Shown: positions 26,549 through 34,216 of the stretch, in pieces
How positions within the stretch are numbered: the first letter of the stretch is position 1
How the letters are laid out: every line of letters starts with the position of its first letter
Source of the DNA: an uncultured Collinsella sp.
GTDB lineage: Bacteria; Actinomycetota; Coriobacteriia; Coriobacteriales; Coriobacteriaceae
Direction: 5' to 3'
Assembly: GCA_902470915.1 (NCBI GenBank)
Contig: CABRIB010000004.1
Coordinates: 1-39,397, forward strand
Length of the DNA stretch: 39,397 nt
Notes under the pieces: generated by a model
Databases searched by the model: none
What the model saw: the letters and a program-made list of their open reading frames with translations, nothing else
What the model was told of the DNA's origin: nothing
Position numbers and translations under genes: made by a program

Positions 26549-26580
26549 GCTACTTGTCCACGGGTACCCCAGGGGGCGGC

Positions 26581-26790
26581 GTGCAAATTCCGGAGTATTC
26601 AGCATCCCGGGGTCCGCGGGCGCGGGGGCGGGAGTGCAAAACTGCGCTGAAAGCCCCGATTCTGAGCCCCAACGCCTCTAGAGCCGCTCGTTTTTTACAG
26701 GATGCGGTCCATGGTGCCTGCCTTTCGCCCAAAATCCAGTATGCAGGCACCCTTGGCTGCTGAATACTCCCAAAAATGCACGCCGCATCC
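26581..26790 (+). repeat. Inverted repeats around a GGAGTATTCAGCA motif
   Basis: A 24-base sequence at 26581-26604 (core GGAGTATTCAGCA) recurs inverted at 26758-26781 with a few changes. The second copy lies in one strand of an internal loop between an outer stem (GGATGCGG at 26700-26707 with CCGCATCC at 26783-26790) and an inner stem (GGTGCCTGC at 26713-26721 with GCAGGCACC at 26743-26751). No gene is seen in the 540-base gap 26451-26990. This structure and the family A copy fill most of it. Confidence 0.65.
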
Positions 26791-26846
26791 TACCCTAGGC
26801 ACCCGCAGCAAGAAGACGAATAGTCTCGGCCTCCCCAGTCACCGTA

Positions 26847-26967
26847 GGAGGCCCCAGGGCTTACCTCCCAAATCTTTCCGCAGGACGGAAGGATCCCGCC
26901 GCGCGAAGCGCACGGCGGGATCCTGACATGTCCGAGGACGATTTGGGAGGTAAGCCCTGGGGTCTCC
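26847..26967 (-). repeat. Intergenic 120-bp hairpin element, family A copy 4
   Basis: A 28-bp outer stem with one G-T wobble (26847-26874 with 26940-26967) encloses loop strands TTTCCGCAGGACG (26875-26887) and CATGTCCGAGGAC (26927-26939), identical to copy 2. An inner stem follows (26888-26900 with 26914-26926; its first two pairs are mismatched). It lies between convergent genes, the permease and pfkA. Confidence 0.92.
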
Positions 26968-26990
26968 GATGAGAGCAGTTTCGGCCGAGG

Positions 26991-28070
26991 CTATTCGTCG
27001 CCGAAGCTGATGCCCAGCGCCTTGGCCTCGCGCACCAGATCACTCTGGGGGTCGACATACTTGAGCTTGCCGGCGACTTCCTCGAGCGGCATGTGGCACA
27101 TCTTGCCGTCACGCAGGGCGATCATGTAGCCAAACTCGCCGCGTAGACAGCCTAGTGCCGCCTCGACGCCGCACTGGGTCGCAAAGATGCGGTCCTGGGC
27201 GTCGGGCTGGCCGCCGCGCTGCGTGTGGCCGGGGATGGCGACGCGGGTCTCGCGACCGGTCTTGGCCTCGATCTCCTTGGCGATGTCGTAGACGATCGAC
27301 GGGCTCGTGCGCTCGGCGAGTTTCTTCTTGTACTCCTTCTTGGACAGCGCCGCGTCCTCCTTGGAAATAGCGCCCTCGGCGACGGCCACGATGGTAAAGC
27401 GGCTGCCGGTCTCCATGCGATGCTCGATGGTCTTGATGACGTTATCCATGTCGTAGGGGATCTCGGGAATCAAGATGACATCCGCGCCGCCCGCGACGCC
27501 GGCGTATAGCGGGATCCAGCCAACCTTGTGGCCCATGATCTCGATAACGAACACGCGGCCGTGGCTCGAAGCGGTGGTGTGAATGTCGTCGATGCACTTG
27601 GTGGCGACGTCGATGGCGCTCGTAAAGCCAAACGTCAGCTCGGTGCCCCAGGTGTCGTTATCGATGGTCTTAGGCAGGGCGATAACGTTGAGGCCCTCTT
27701 CGCGCAGACGGTTGGCGGTCTTGGTGGAGCCGTTGCCGCCCAGCATAAACAGGCAGTCGAGCTGCAGCTTATGATAGGTGTGGACCATTGCCGGCACCTT
27801 CTCGACGCCGTCGGCCTCGGGAATATCCAGGCGCTTGAACGGCGTACGGCTCGTGCCCAGGATGGTGCCGCCACGGGTAAGGATGCCGCTAAAATCGGCG
27901 GGCGTCATGACGCGGAACCGGCTGTAGATAAGGCCCTGGTAGCCGTCCTCAAAACCATAGATCTCAATAGGCTCTTCGCTATTGGTCATAAGCGTTTTGA
28001 CAATGCCGCGCATGGTGGCGTTGAGCGCCTGGCAGTCGCCGCCACTGGTAAGAAGACCGATCCTAAGCAT
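26991..28070 (-). CDS. pfkA: 6-phosphofructokinase
   Basis: Phosphorylates fructose 6-phosphate to fructose 1,6-bisphosphate in glycolysis. The 359-aa product starts MLRIGLLTSGGDCQALNAT. The donor-site motif is GGNGS (111-115), where E. coli PfkA has GGDGS; the glycine equivalent to Gly104 is kept, which favours ATP over pyrophosphate. PKTIDND (133-139) has lysine at the position of E. coli Gly124, as in group III and PPi-type enzymes. MGHKVGW and PGHTQRGG segments are present. It is therefore most likely an ATP-dependent group III-like PFK, but donor choice needs assay. AAGGA precedes the minus-strand ATG at 28070. Confidence 0.9.
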   Translation of the reverse strand: MLRIGLLTSGGDCQALNATMRGIVKTLMTNSEEPIEIYGFEDGYQGLIYSRFRVMTPADFSGILTRGGTILGTSRTPFKRLDIPEADGVEKVPAMVHTYHKLQLDCLFMLGGNGSTKTANRLREEGLNVIALPKTIDNDTWGTELTFGFTSAIDVATKCIDDIHTTASSHGRVFVIEIMGHKVGWIPLYAGVAGGADVILIPEIPYDMDNVIKTIEHRMETGSRFTIVAVAEGAISKEDAALSKKEYKKKLAERTSPSIVYDIAKEIEAKTGRETRVAIPGHTQRGGQPDAQDRIFATQCGVEAALGCLRGEFGYMIALRDGKMCHMPLEEVAGKLKYVDPQSDLVREAKALGISFGDE

Positions 28071-28108
28071 GATGAATCCTTCCGGGCAAGTTATAACATG
28101 CGCATAAG

Positions 28109-28141
28109 TTTACCCCCGCACACTGTTGATACGGGGGTAAA
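28109..28141 (-). terminator. Hairpin between the C45 hydrolase gene and pfkA
   Basis: TTTACCCCCG (28109-28118) pairs with CGGGGGTAAA (28132-28141). It could terminate the upstream minus-strand amidase transcript; the downstream T-run is weak on that strand. Confidence 0.5.
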
Positions 28142-28210
28142 ACGTGTTAGCTCAAGCGTATAGAAATGTAAACAACGTCAGGCGAGCGTAAGGTCGACGA
28201 GCCTGGGTCC

Positions 28211-29296
28211 TTACAGTGCGAAGGCGTCGACGTCGCCCCAGTGGCGGCGCAGCGTAATGGCGGCGGCGGGTTCGGTATTGTCAAAGACGACCGACCATTG
28301 CGTATTGCTGGTGATGTCTTTCGGATTGGGTTCTTGCGCTGCAGCGCGTAGGGCCTTCCAAGCGACTGCCTCGTCCTGGGCACCGACATGGGCGTCAAGG
28401 ACATCGGCGATTGCGATGGCGCGCTCTTCACCATGGCCCAGCTCGCCATTCTTTTGGTTGGGCAGCACTTCGTCGCCATAGCAGGCGTAGAAGTTCGTAA
28501 CCTGGCGTACAGGAGTCGCTTTGAAAGCACGGTCCGGATCGCGCGGATCCCACTCTACTACGCGCGCGTCACCGGCGGCGTCGTTGATAAAGAAGTGGTA
28601 ATCGCGTCCTGCCATGGCGTGCATGTCGTAGGCGGAAAGCAGGTCGACAGCTTCTTGCGTGGTGGCGGCACGGTCGAGCACCAGGCGGATGGCGAGCGAG
28701 GTATTGATGACGGGGCGTTGCGTGTCCTGGTCACAGGGCTTGGAATCCAGGGTGAGTACGGCAATGGACACGCCGCATTCGTTAACACCGTCGAGCTGAG
28801 CAAACGGGCCCATGAGTGCGGCGGCACGTCCCGCGACGGAGTCAAGCGGAGTGTTATCGCCCAGGTTGTTAAGGGCGGCAAACCCGATGGAGGCATAGCC
28901 GCCGCGTGGGTGATTGCGCACCAGCAGCGCCGAGGTGTCGTCCTTAAAGTCGTAATTGCGACCGGTGCGCACGCGGTCTTCGGCATCTACGGCGACAAAA
29001 GCGTTGCAGGCAAACTGGGGCGCCTGGACATGTGCCGGCACGCCGGGCAGCACCTGCGCCATCACAGCATCGATGTAGGCCTGGTCGTCGCGCACATCGG
29101 CGGCGATGATGCAGTCGAGGTCGTAGTCGTAGGCGATGTCGATTGCATACAGGTCATAGCCATCCGCATAGCCGGTCAAGCGTTTGAGCGACGCGGCGGA
29201 CTTGATTTGCTTGCGGTAAACGATGCCGGTGGCAGCGGCAAGGCCGACGGTGACTCCCGCGACACCGCAGGCGATGGCAATGTTACGTGGCTTCAT
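28211..29296 (-). CDS. Membrane-anchored linear amide C-N hydrolase (CBAH/C45-type NTN hydrolase)
   Basis: A 361-aa NTN-hydrolase-fold protein related to choloylglycine hydrolase, penicillin V acylase and acid-ceramidase-like C45 peptidases. A hydrophobic N-terminal segment (residues 6-26) should anchor or export it. The likely nucleophile is C97 in QFACNAFVAVD, followed by TGRNYDF (R113-F117), a hallmark of this group; GVNECGVS and NTSLAIRLVLD are further family segments. In NTN hydrolases the cysteine becomes N-terminal by self-cleavage, so about 96 residues may be removed. Substrate could be N-acyl amides, bile salts or penicillin-like compounds; not decidable here. GAGGAG precedes the ATG. 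It is divergent from the M18 gene. Confidence 0.8.
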   Translation of the reverse strand: MKPRNIAIACGVAGVTVGLAAATGIVYRKQIKSAASLKRLTGYADGYDLYAIDIAYDYDLDCIIAADVRDDQAYIDAVMAQVLPGVPAHVQAPQFACNAFVAVDAEDRVRTGRNYDFKDDTSALLVRNHPRGGYASIGFAALNNLGDNTPLDSVAGRAAALMGPFAQLDGVNECGVSIAVLTLDSKPCDQDTQRPVINTSLAIRLVLDRAATTQEAVDLLSAYDMHAMAGRDYHFFINDAAGDARVVEWDPRDPDRAFKATPVRQVTNFYACYGDEVLPNQKNGELGHGEERAIAIADVLDAHVGAQDEAVAWKALRAAAQEPNPKDITSNTQWSVVFDNTEPAAAITLRRHWGDVDAFAL

Positions 29297-29457
29297 GACG
29301 GCTCCTCTCGTCCTGTTAGCGCAATTGTCGCAAAAGGAGCGCGGGCATGATGGCTCAACTTGGTGAGCGGCGCGGAATTAAGCACGGAATGAAGAGTGCG
29401 GCGCTGGCGTGGCGGGGTATGCTGGAGGGGACCATCAACCCAGCGAAAGGGGAGAGC

Positions 29458-30843
29458 ATGACGGATCAGGAAACGCCCGGGCGCGTGCACGTGACGGCCG
29501 ACGATATCGAGGCCGCCAACGACCTTATCGACTTTATCGAGGCATGTCCCAGCATGTTCCATACGGCGGCGACCATTATGGCCGAGCTCGACGAGGCAGG
29601 CTTTACCTACCTGCCCGAGAACGCGGCGTGGGACATCGAGCCGGGCGGGCGTTATTACACGCAGCGCAACACCTCGAGCGTTGTTGCCTTTAAGGTGGGC
29701 GAGGACCTGGCCGCGACGTGGGGCGAGGACGGCGTTGCCGGTGACTATCATTTTCAGCTCACGGCGTCGCACAGCGATTCGCCGACGTTTAAGGTCAAGG
29801 CCGTGCCCGAGCTCGATGGCGCAGGCGAGACGCTGCGCCTGAACACCGAGGCCTACGGCGGCATGATCGACTACACCTGGTTCGATCGCCCGCTGGCGCT
29901 CGCGGGCCGCGTGCTGGTGCGCGAGGGCGACCGTATCGAGAGTCGTTTGCTCGCTACCGAGCGCGAGGTCGCTATTATCCCGAGCCTTGCCATCCACATG
30001 AACCGCGGCGTCAACGAGGACTTTGCTCCCAACCGAGCTGTCGACCTGTGCCCGCTCATCAGCGCCGGTGACCTTAAGCAGGGCGACTTTGATGCCCTGA
30101 TCGCCGAAGAGCTGGATGTTGAGCCCGAACAAATTTTGGGTCGCGACCTGTTCCTGGTCAATCGTCAGGATGCACGCATCTGGGGCTGGGCCGACGAGTT
30201 TATCTCGACGCCCAAGCTCGACGACCTGGCCTGCGCCTACACCTCGCTGCAGGCATTTTTGGGTGCCGAGAACGCGCGCGACGTCTCGGTCTTCTGCTGC
30301 TTTGATAATGAGGAGGTTGGCTCCGAGACCAAGCAGGGCGCCATGTCGACGTTCTTGGCCGACGCACTGCGCCGCATTAACGGCTCGCTGGGCTTTGACG
30401 ACGAGTCGTATCATCGCGCCCTTGCCGCATCGATGCTCGTGAGCTGCGACAACGCGCATGCCGTGCACCCCAACCATGCCGAGAAGTGCGATGCCCGCAA
30501 CCAGGTGGTGCTCAACGGCGGCATCGTCATCAAAGAAGCCGCCAACCAGCACTACTGCACCGATGCCTTTAGCCGCGCGGTGTTCCAGGCCATCTGCGAT
30601 GACGCCGACGTGCCCACGCAGGCCTTCGCCAACAAGAGTGACATGGCCGGCGGCTCCACCCTGGGCAACCTGTCGAACATGCAGGCGAGCATGCACGCCG
30701 TAGACGTGGGCCTGCCGCAGCTGGCCATGCACTCGAGCTACGAGACCGGCGGCGTGCGCGACGTGATGTGTGCCATCCGCGCCCTCACGGCCTTCTACGA
30801 GCGCAACCTCAACATCAACGGCGCCGAAAGCGTGGAGCTCTAA
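29458..30843 (+). CDS. M18 family aminopeptidase
   Basis: A metallo-aminopeptidase removing N-terminal (often acidic) residues from peptides in the cytosol. The 461-aa product has the M18 zinc motifs: HSDSPTFKVK (H105, D107), CFDNEEVGSETKQGA with the catalytic/metal Glu pair, and the HAVHPNHAEKCD segment; MHSSYETGG near the end carries the last histidine ligand. The ATG at 29458 is preceded by AAAGGGGAG; the longer frame from 29347 has no homology and covers the promoter area. Divergent from the amidase gene. Confidence 0.93.
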   Translation: MTDQETPGRVHVTADDIEAANDLIDFIEACPSMFHTAATIMAELDEAGFTYLPENAAWDIEPGGRYYTQRNTSSVVAFKVGEDLAATWGEDGVAGDYHFQLTASHSDSPTFKVKAVPELDGAGETLRLNTEAYGGMIDYTWFDRPLALAGRVLVREGDRIESRLLATEREVAIIPSLAIHMNRGVNEDFAPNRAVDLCPLISAGDLKQGDFDALIAEELDVEPEQILGRDLFLVNRQDARIWGWADEFISTPKLDDLACAYTSLQAFLGAENARDVSVFCCFDNEEVGSETKQGAMSTFLADALRRINGSLGFDDESYHRALAASMLVSCDNAHAVHPNHAEKCDARNQVVLNGGIVIKEAANQHYCTDAFSRAVFQAICDDADVPTQAFANKSDMAGGSTLGNLSNMQASMHAVDVGLPQLAMHSSYETGGVRDVMCAIRALTAFYERNLNINGAESVEL

Positions 30844-30879
30844 AACCTGCTAAAAGGGACAGGTTTATTATGCAGGTTT
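30843..30879 (+). repeat. GGGACAG-loop hairpin repeat (family C copy 3)
   Basis: AAACCTGC (30843-30850) pairs with GCAGGTTT (30872-30879), loop containing AAAGGGACAGGTTTATTA. It overlaps the M18 stop codon. It is close to the copies at 22891 and 32051. Confidence 0.75.
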
Positions 30880-30961
30880 TATCTGGGCAAATGCCGCAAA
30901 GCCAACAGCTGGACAGAATTGTTATGACACCGCAGGTTGAGCAAGCGTCAGCGAGCGATGT

Positions 30962-31047
30962 CCAGAGCGAACAAGTTGGCATGAAAAAGGCAAGGCATAG
31001 ACCTTCTGGTCATGCCTTGCCTTTTGAATGACAAATTGTCGCTCTGG
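30962..31047. terminator. Bidirectional nested hairpin terminator between convergent genes
   Basis: The inner stem AAAAGGCAAGGCAT (30985-30998) pairs with ATGCCTTGCCTTTT (31012-31025), tip GACC-TTCT-GGTC. The flanking A-run and T-run make it a terminator in both directions. An outer stem CCAGAGCGA (30962-30970) with TCGCTCTGG (31039-31047) adds a second layer. It serves the M18 (+) and dehydrogenase (-) genes. Confidence 0.75.
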
Positions 31048-31095
31048 GCGGCGCGTAGCGTCGACCGGTCCGCCGTTCGTTAGAACGGCGGAACC

Positions 31096-32031
31096 CTAAT
31101 GTTCGATCCAACAGCGCAGGGTCTCGCCGGCTTGCAGGTGACGCAGATTCTCTGCGGCAATGTCGACCACATTGTTGAGCGTGGCTGCCAGGTGGAACCA
31201 GCCGGAGACGTGCGGCGTGATGAGCATGTTGGGCGCATCCCACAGCGGGCTTGTTGCGGGCAGTGGCTCAGGGTCGGTGACATCGACCGCGGCACCGGCA
31301 AGGTGTCCGGACTCAAGAGCGGCAACCAGATCGTCGGCAACCACAAGATCGCCGCGGCCGCCGTTGGCAAAGAAGGCGCCCGGTTTCATCGCGGCGAAGA
31401 ACTCGGCGTTCGCCAGGCCGCGGGTCTCGGGTGTGCTCGGCATAAAGGATGCGACGACGTCTGCCTCCGCCAAGCGCTCAGACAGGGCATCCATGCCGTC
31501 CATGTCCTCAAACACAATGGGGTAGACGAGCGGATGGCGCTTGATGCCGCGGACGTGCGCACCCATGCCACGGCAGAGCGTGGCAAAGTGGCCGCCGATA
31601 TCGCCCGCGCCCAGCACCAGCACGTTGGCGTTTTTGAGCGAGGTAACCGGCCCCAAATCCTTCCAGCGATGCTCACGCTGCAGATCGTGATAGCCGGGCA
31701 GACGCTTCATCATAGACAGCACCATGGCAAACATGTGCTCGCTTACGGCCTGGCCGTAGGCGCCCACCGAGCAGGAAAGCTTAGCGTCGGCTGGCACGGT
31801 GCCGGCGGCCAAGTAATCGTCATAGCCCGCGGTCTGCAGTTGCAACAGCTGGAGATGCTCGCATGCTGTGAGCATGTCAGGGTCGATGTTGCCCAAGATC
31901 ACGTCGGCATCGGCGACCTGTTCACGTGTGGCGGCGTCGGAGCTCGTGTAGATAAAGCCCTCGCCCGGAGCACTAGACTCAAGAATTGCGCGATGGCGGT
32001 CGTTGACGGGCAACATAACCAGAATGTTCAC
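31096..32031 (-). CDS. D-2-hydroxyacid dehydrogenase family protein
   Basis: An NAD(P)-dependent oxidoreductase acting on a 2-keto/2-hydroxy acid, 311 aa. The Rossmann motif VLGAGDIGGHFA sits mid-protein. The catalytic Arg region NGGRGDLV, the Asp/Glu stretch VDVTDPEPLPATSPLW and the catalytic His in ITPHVSGW are all present. The GTG start at 32031 is chosen because GGAGAGGA lies 6 bases upstream and the residues before it read through a repeat. The substrate is not clear (phosphoglycerate, hydroxypyruvate and glyoxylate-type enzymes share these motifs). Confidence 0.9.
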   Translation of the reverse strand: MNILVMLPVNDRHRAILESSAPGEGFIYTSSDAATREQVADADVILGNIDPDMLTACEHLQLLQLQTAGYDDYLAAGTVPADAKLSCSVGAYGQAVSEHMFAMVLSMMKRLPGYHDLQREHRWKDLGPVTSLKNANVLVLGAGDIGGHFATLCRGMGAHVRGIKRHPLVYPIVFEDMDGMDALSERLAEADVVASFMPSTPETRGLANAEFFAAMKPGAFFANGGRGDLVVADDLVAALESGHLAGAAVDVTDPEPLPATSPLWDAPNMLITPHVSGWFHLAATLNNVVDIAAENLRHLQAGETLRCWIEH

Positions 32032-32050
32032 AAGCAGTCCTCTCCGCTCG

Positions 32051-32085
32051 ACCTGCCAAAAAGGGACAGGTTTATTTTGGCAGGT
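32051..32085 (+). repeat. GGGACAG-loop hairpin repeat (family C copy 4)
   Basis: Perfect 11-bp arms ACCTGCCAAAA (32051-32061) and TTTTGGCAGGT (32075-32085) enclose AGGGACAGGTTTA. It lies just upstream of the dehydrogenase start, between it and the map terminator. Confidence 0.8.
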
Positions 32086-32104
32086 TTTATCAGGCAAAAC
32101 GTTC

Positions 32105-32157
32105 AAATAAAACGCCGGGCTTCGCGATGGTTAACATATCCATCGCGAAGCCCGGCG
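32105..32157 (-). terminator. Intrinsic terminator of the methionine aminopeptidase gene
   Basis: A perfect 18-bp stem (CGCCGGGCTTCGCGATGG at 32113-32130 with its complement at 32140-32157) is followed on the minus strand by TTTTATTT (complement of 32105-32112). It begins 10 bases after the gene's stop. Confidence 0.9.
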
Positions 32158-32166
32158 CATCCACGG

Positions 32167-33054
32167 CTACCAGCTCAGCAGTTCGTAACCATCCTCGGTC
32201 ACCACGAGCTGTACCTCGCACTGGGCCGAATCGCTGCCGTCCTTGGTGCGCACGCACCAGCCGTCGCCCTTGCTGATCTTAATGTCGGGCGCTCCGGCGT
32301 TGACCATGGGCTCGATGGTAAAGACCATGCCCGGGGCCATGATGGTGTCCACATCGGGTGCCTCGGTGGTAAAGCCCACAAACGGGTCCTCGTGGAACTC
32401 CTTGCCAATGCCGTGCCCGCCGTACTCGCGCACCACGCTAAAGCCAGCGTTCTCGACCGTCTTTTGCACGGCCTCGGCCATAACGGACAGCGGCAGCCAC
32501 GGCTTGACGGCGGCCAGACCCGCCTCCACGCTGGCACGGGTGACTTCGACCAGGCGCTGGCGCTCGGCCGAGACCTCGCCGATGCAGAACATGCGGCTCG
32601 AGTCGCTAAAGTAGCCGTCTAAGATCGTGGAGCAGTCCACGTTGATGATATCGCCCTCGTGCAGTACGTCCGTATCGCAGGGGATACCGTGGCAGACCAC
32701 GTCGTTGATCGAGGTGCACACGCTCTTGGGGTAGCCCTCGTAGTTGAGGTCGGCCGGCGTGCCACCGTGCTCGACGGTGTAGTCGTAGATCATCTGGTCG
32801 ATCTGGTTGGTGGTCATGCCCGCGGCGATGTGCTCGCCTACGTAGTCGAGCACGCCCACGTTGATGGCGGCGGAGCGCTTGATGCCCTCGATATCGGCGG
32901 GCGTCTTGTAGAGCGTGCGGGGCAGAACCTCCCAGCCCTCTTCCCACAAGCGCTCGAGGCGCTCGTCGAAGGCGCTATGGCATTTCTTGTATTTCTTACC
33001 GCTGCCGCACCAGCAGGCGTCGTTGCGGCCGGGTACGGGTCCGTTGTCAAACAT
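32167..33054 (-). CDS. map: Type I methionine aminopeptidase with SEC-C zinc motif
   Basis: Removes the initiator methionine from nascent proteins. The 295-aa product carries an N-terminal SEC-C zinc finger, CWCGSGKKYKKCH (C14, C16, C25, H26), as in many actinobacterial and chlamydial MAPs, likely for ribosome contact. The catalytic domain follows. Its metal and catalytic segments are VVCHGIP, INVDCS, SDSSRMF, GGHGIG, FTIEPM and QCEVQLVV, giving the five usual metal ligands. The length suits a SEC-C-MAP fusion. A strong terminator follows. Confidence 0.94.
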   Translation of the reverse strand: MFDNGPVPGRNDACWCGSGKKYKKCHSAFDERLERLWEEGWEVLPRTLYKTPADIEGIKRSAAINVGVLDYVGEHIAAGMTTNQIDQMIYDYTVEHGGTPADLNYEGYPKSVCTSINDVVCHGIPCDTDVLHEGDIINVDCSTILDGYFSDSSRMFCIGEVSAERQRLVEVTRASVEAGLAAVKPWLPLSVMAEAVQKTVENAGFSVVREYGGHGIGKEFHEDPFVGFTTEAPDVDTIMAPGMVFTIEPMVNAGAPDIKISKGDGWCVRTKDGSDSAQCEVQLVVTEDGYELLSW

Positions 33055-33106
33055 GGCTAACTTCCTTTCATCCGCAGCTAGTATAGCCCACCCACGCGTC
33101 CATAAA

Positions 33107-33173
33107 AGTTGCGGTGATATAGTTCCGATTTAAGCGGTTTAACAGCATAAATAGGAACTATATCACCGCAACT
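33107..33173 (+). repeat. AGTTGCGGTG inverted-repeat hairpin (family B copy 2)
   Basis: 20-bp perfect arms (AGTTGCGGTGATATAGTTCC at 33107-33126 with its complement at 33154-33173) enclose a 27-nt loop ending AAATA. Arm bases that differ from copy 1 (10802) are changed on both sides so pairing is kept. It lies between map and the radical SAM gene. Confidence 0.85.
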
Positions 33174-33214
33174 GATGGAGCGGGATGGCGGACACTGGCT
33201 GCTGCGTGGTTTTG

Positions 33215-33991
33215 CTAGTAGCTCACCTGGCAGGGAATGCCGAGGGCGCGCACGCGTGCAGCGATCGTGTCGAGCGCCTCGGGCGCTGCTTTGGCAAGGC
33301 CGGCGACCGGTGTCTCGCGCGCTACCGTGTAGATGGTTGCTTCTTGTGGGCGAATGCGCTCAAGCGCCACGAGCCAGGGGGCAACGTACTCCTCGCTGGT
33401 GTTGTCGATGAGCTTGCCCTGATACTCGCCGGTCAAAAAGATCGTCTGGATAATAACGTGACCGCCAAAGCTTGCGAACGTCTCGATCTGGTGCTCGACG
33501 TCGTAGGGGCCAACGGGCTGGTCGAGCAGCTGGATAAACGCCGGGTCGATGGTATCGAGCTTGAGGATGTTGTCGTCGACCATCATGAGCGCGTCGTGCA
33601 CCTCGGGGCGGTCGGCGCGCGTGCCGTTGGAGAGCACGGCGATCTTGGAGTTTGGGGCAAGCTCGTCGCGCAACGCGACGGCGCCGGCGATGGCCTGCGG
33701 AAACTCCGGTGCGGCAGTGGGCTCGCCGTTGCCTGCGAAGGTGATCACATCGGGGAGCTCGCCCTCGGCTGCCATCTCGCGCAGCTTTGCCTCGAGCGCG
33801 TCGAGTACCACGGCAGCTGTGTTGTACGGCTCATGGCAGGGGCGCTCGGCGTTGAGGCCGTTTTCGCAGTACATGCAGTCGAACGTGCAGATTTTGCCGC
33901 TGGCCGGCATCATGTTGACGCCGAGCGAGAGACCAAGGCGACGGCTGCGAACGGGCCCAAAGATGGGGCTGGCATTCAAAAACGTAGACAT
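33215..33991 (-). CDS. Radical SAM protein (COG0731-like)
   Basis: A 258-aa radical S-adenosylmethionine enzyme of unknown substrate. The [4Fe-4S] motif is CTFDCMYC (C35, C39, C42). A GNGEPTAAPEF segment serves as the GGE-like SAM-binding motif. The N-terminal FGPVRSRRLGLSLGVN is typical of COG0731-type Fe-S oxidoreductases. There is no tRNA-binding extension like wyosine synthase, so the function is open. The ATG at 33991 is chosen with GAGGAG 9 bases upstream; an ATG at 33997 is an alternative, and the reading to 34585 is an artefact of an open frame. Confidence 0.85.
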   Translation of the reverse strand: MSTFLNASPIFGPVRSRRLGLSLGVNMMPASGKICTFDCMYCENGLNAERPCHEPYNTAAVVLDALEAKLREMAAEGELPDVITFAGNGEPTAAPEFPQAIAGAVALRDELAPNSKIAVLSNGTRADRPEVHDALMMVDDNILKLDTIDPAFIQLLDQPVGPYDVEHQIETFASFGGHVIIQTIFLTGEYQGKLIDNTSEEYVAPWLVALERIRPQEATIYTVARETPVAGLAKAAPEALDTIAARVRALGIPCQVSY

Positions 33992-34216
33992 AGGCATATG
34001 CTCCTCAAGACAATTGTGCCTAAGCATAGCATCGGCTCCAAAGCAGGGTGCGGGCTCTTGCTTTACAAGTTTCGTTTTTTCACGTCGCTCATTATGCCGT
34101 GTCATGAAAAGCCTCGGGTCGGGTAAAGTTAATCTGTTAACAAGGCGTAAGGCAATGCGGGTCCATCCAACCGCACTGACGTGCAACTGGATGAGCATTG
34201 ATGATGGGGGCACAAC

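Noticed and set aside
29347..29457. N-terminal extension of the M18 aminopeptidase
   Set aside because: The strong AAAGGGGAG lies before 29458 and the protein family begins there; the extension covers the divergent promoter region.
31099..32622. 507-aa plus-strand open frame spanning the dehydrogenase and map genes
   Set aside because: It crosses two real minus-strand genes, a terminator and a repeat; it is a long antisense frame only.
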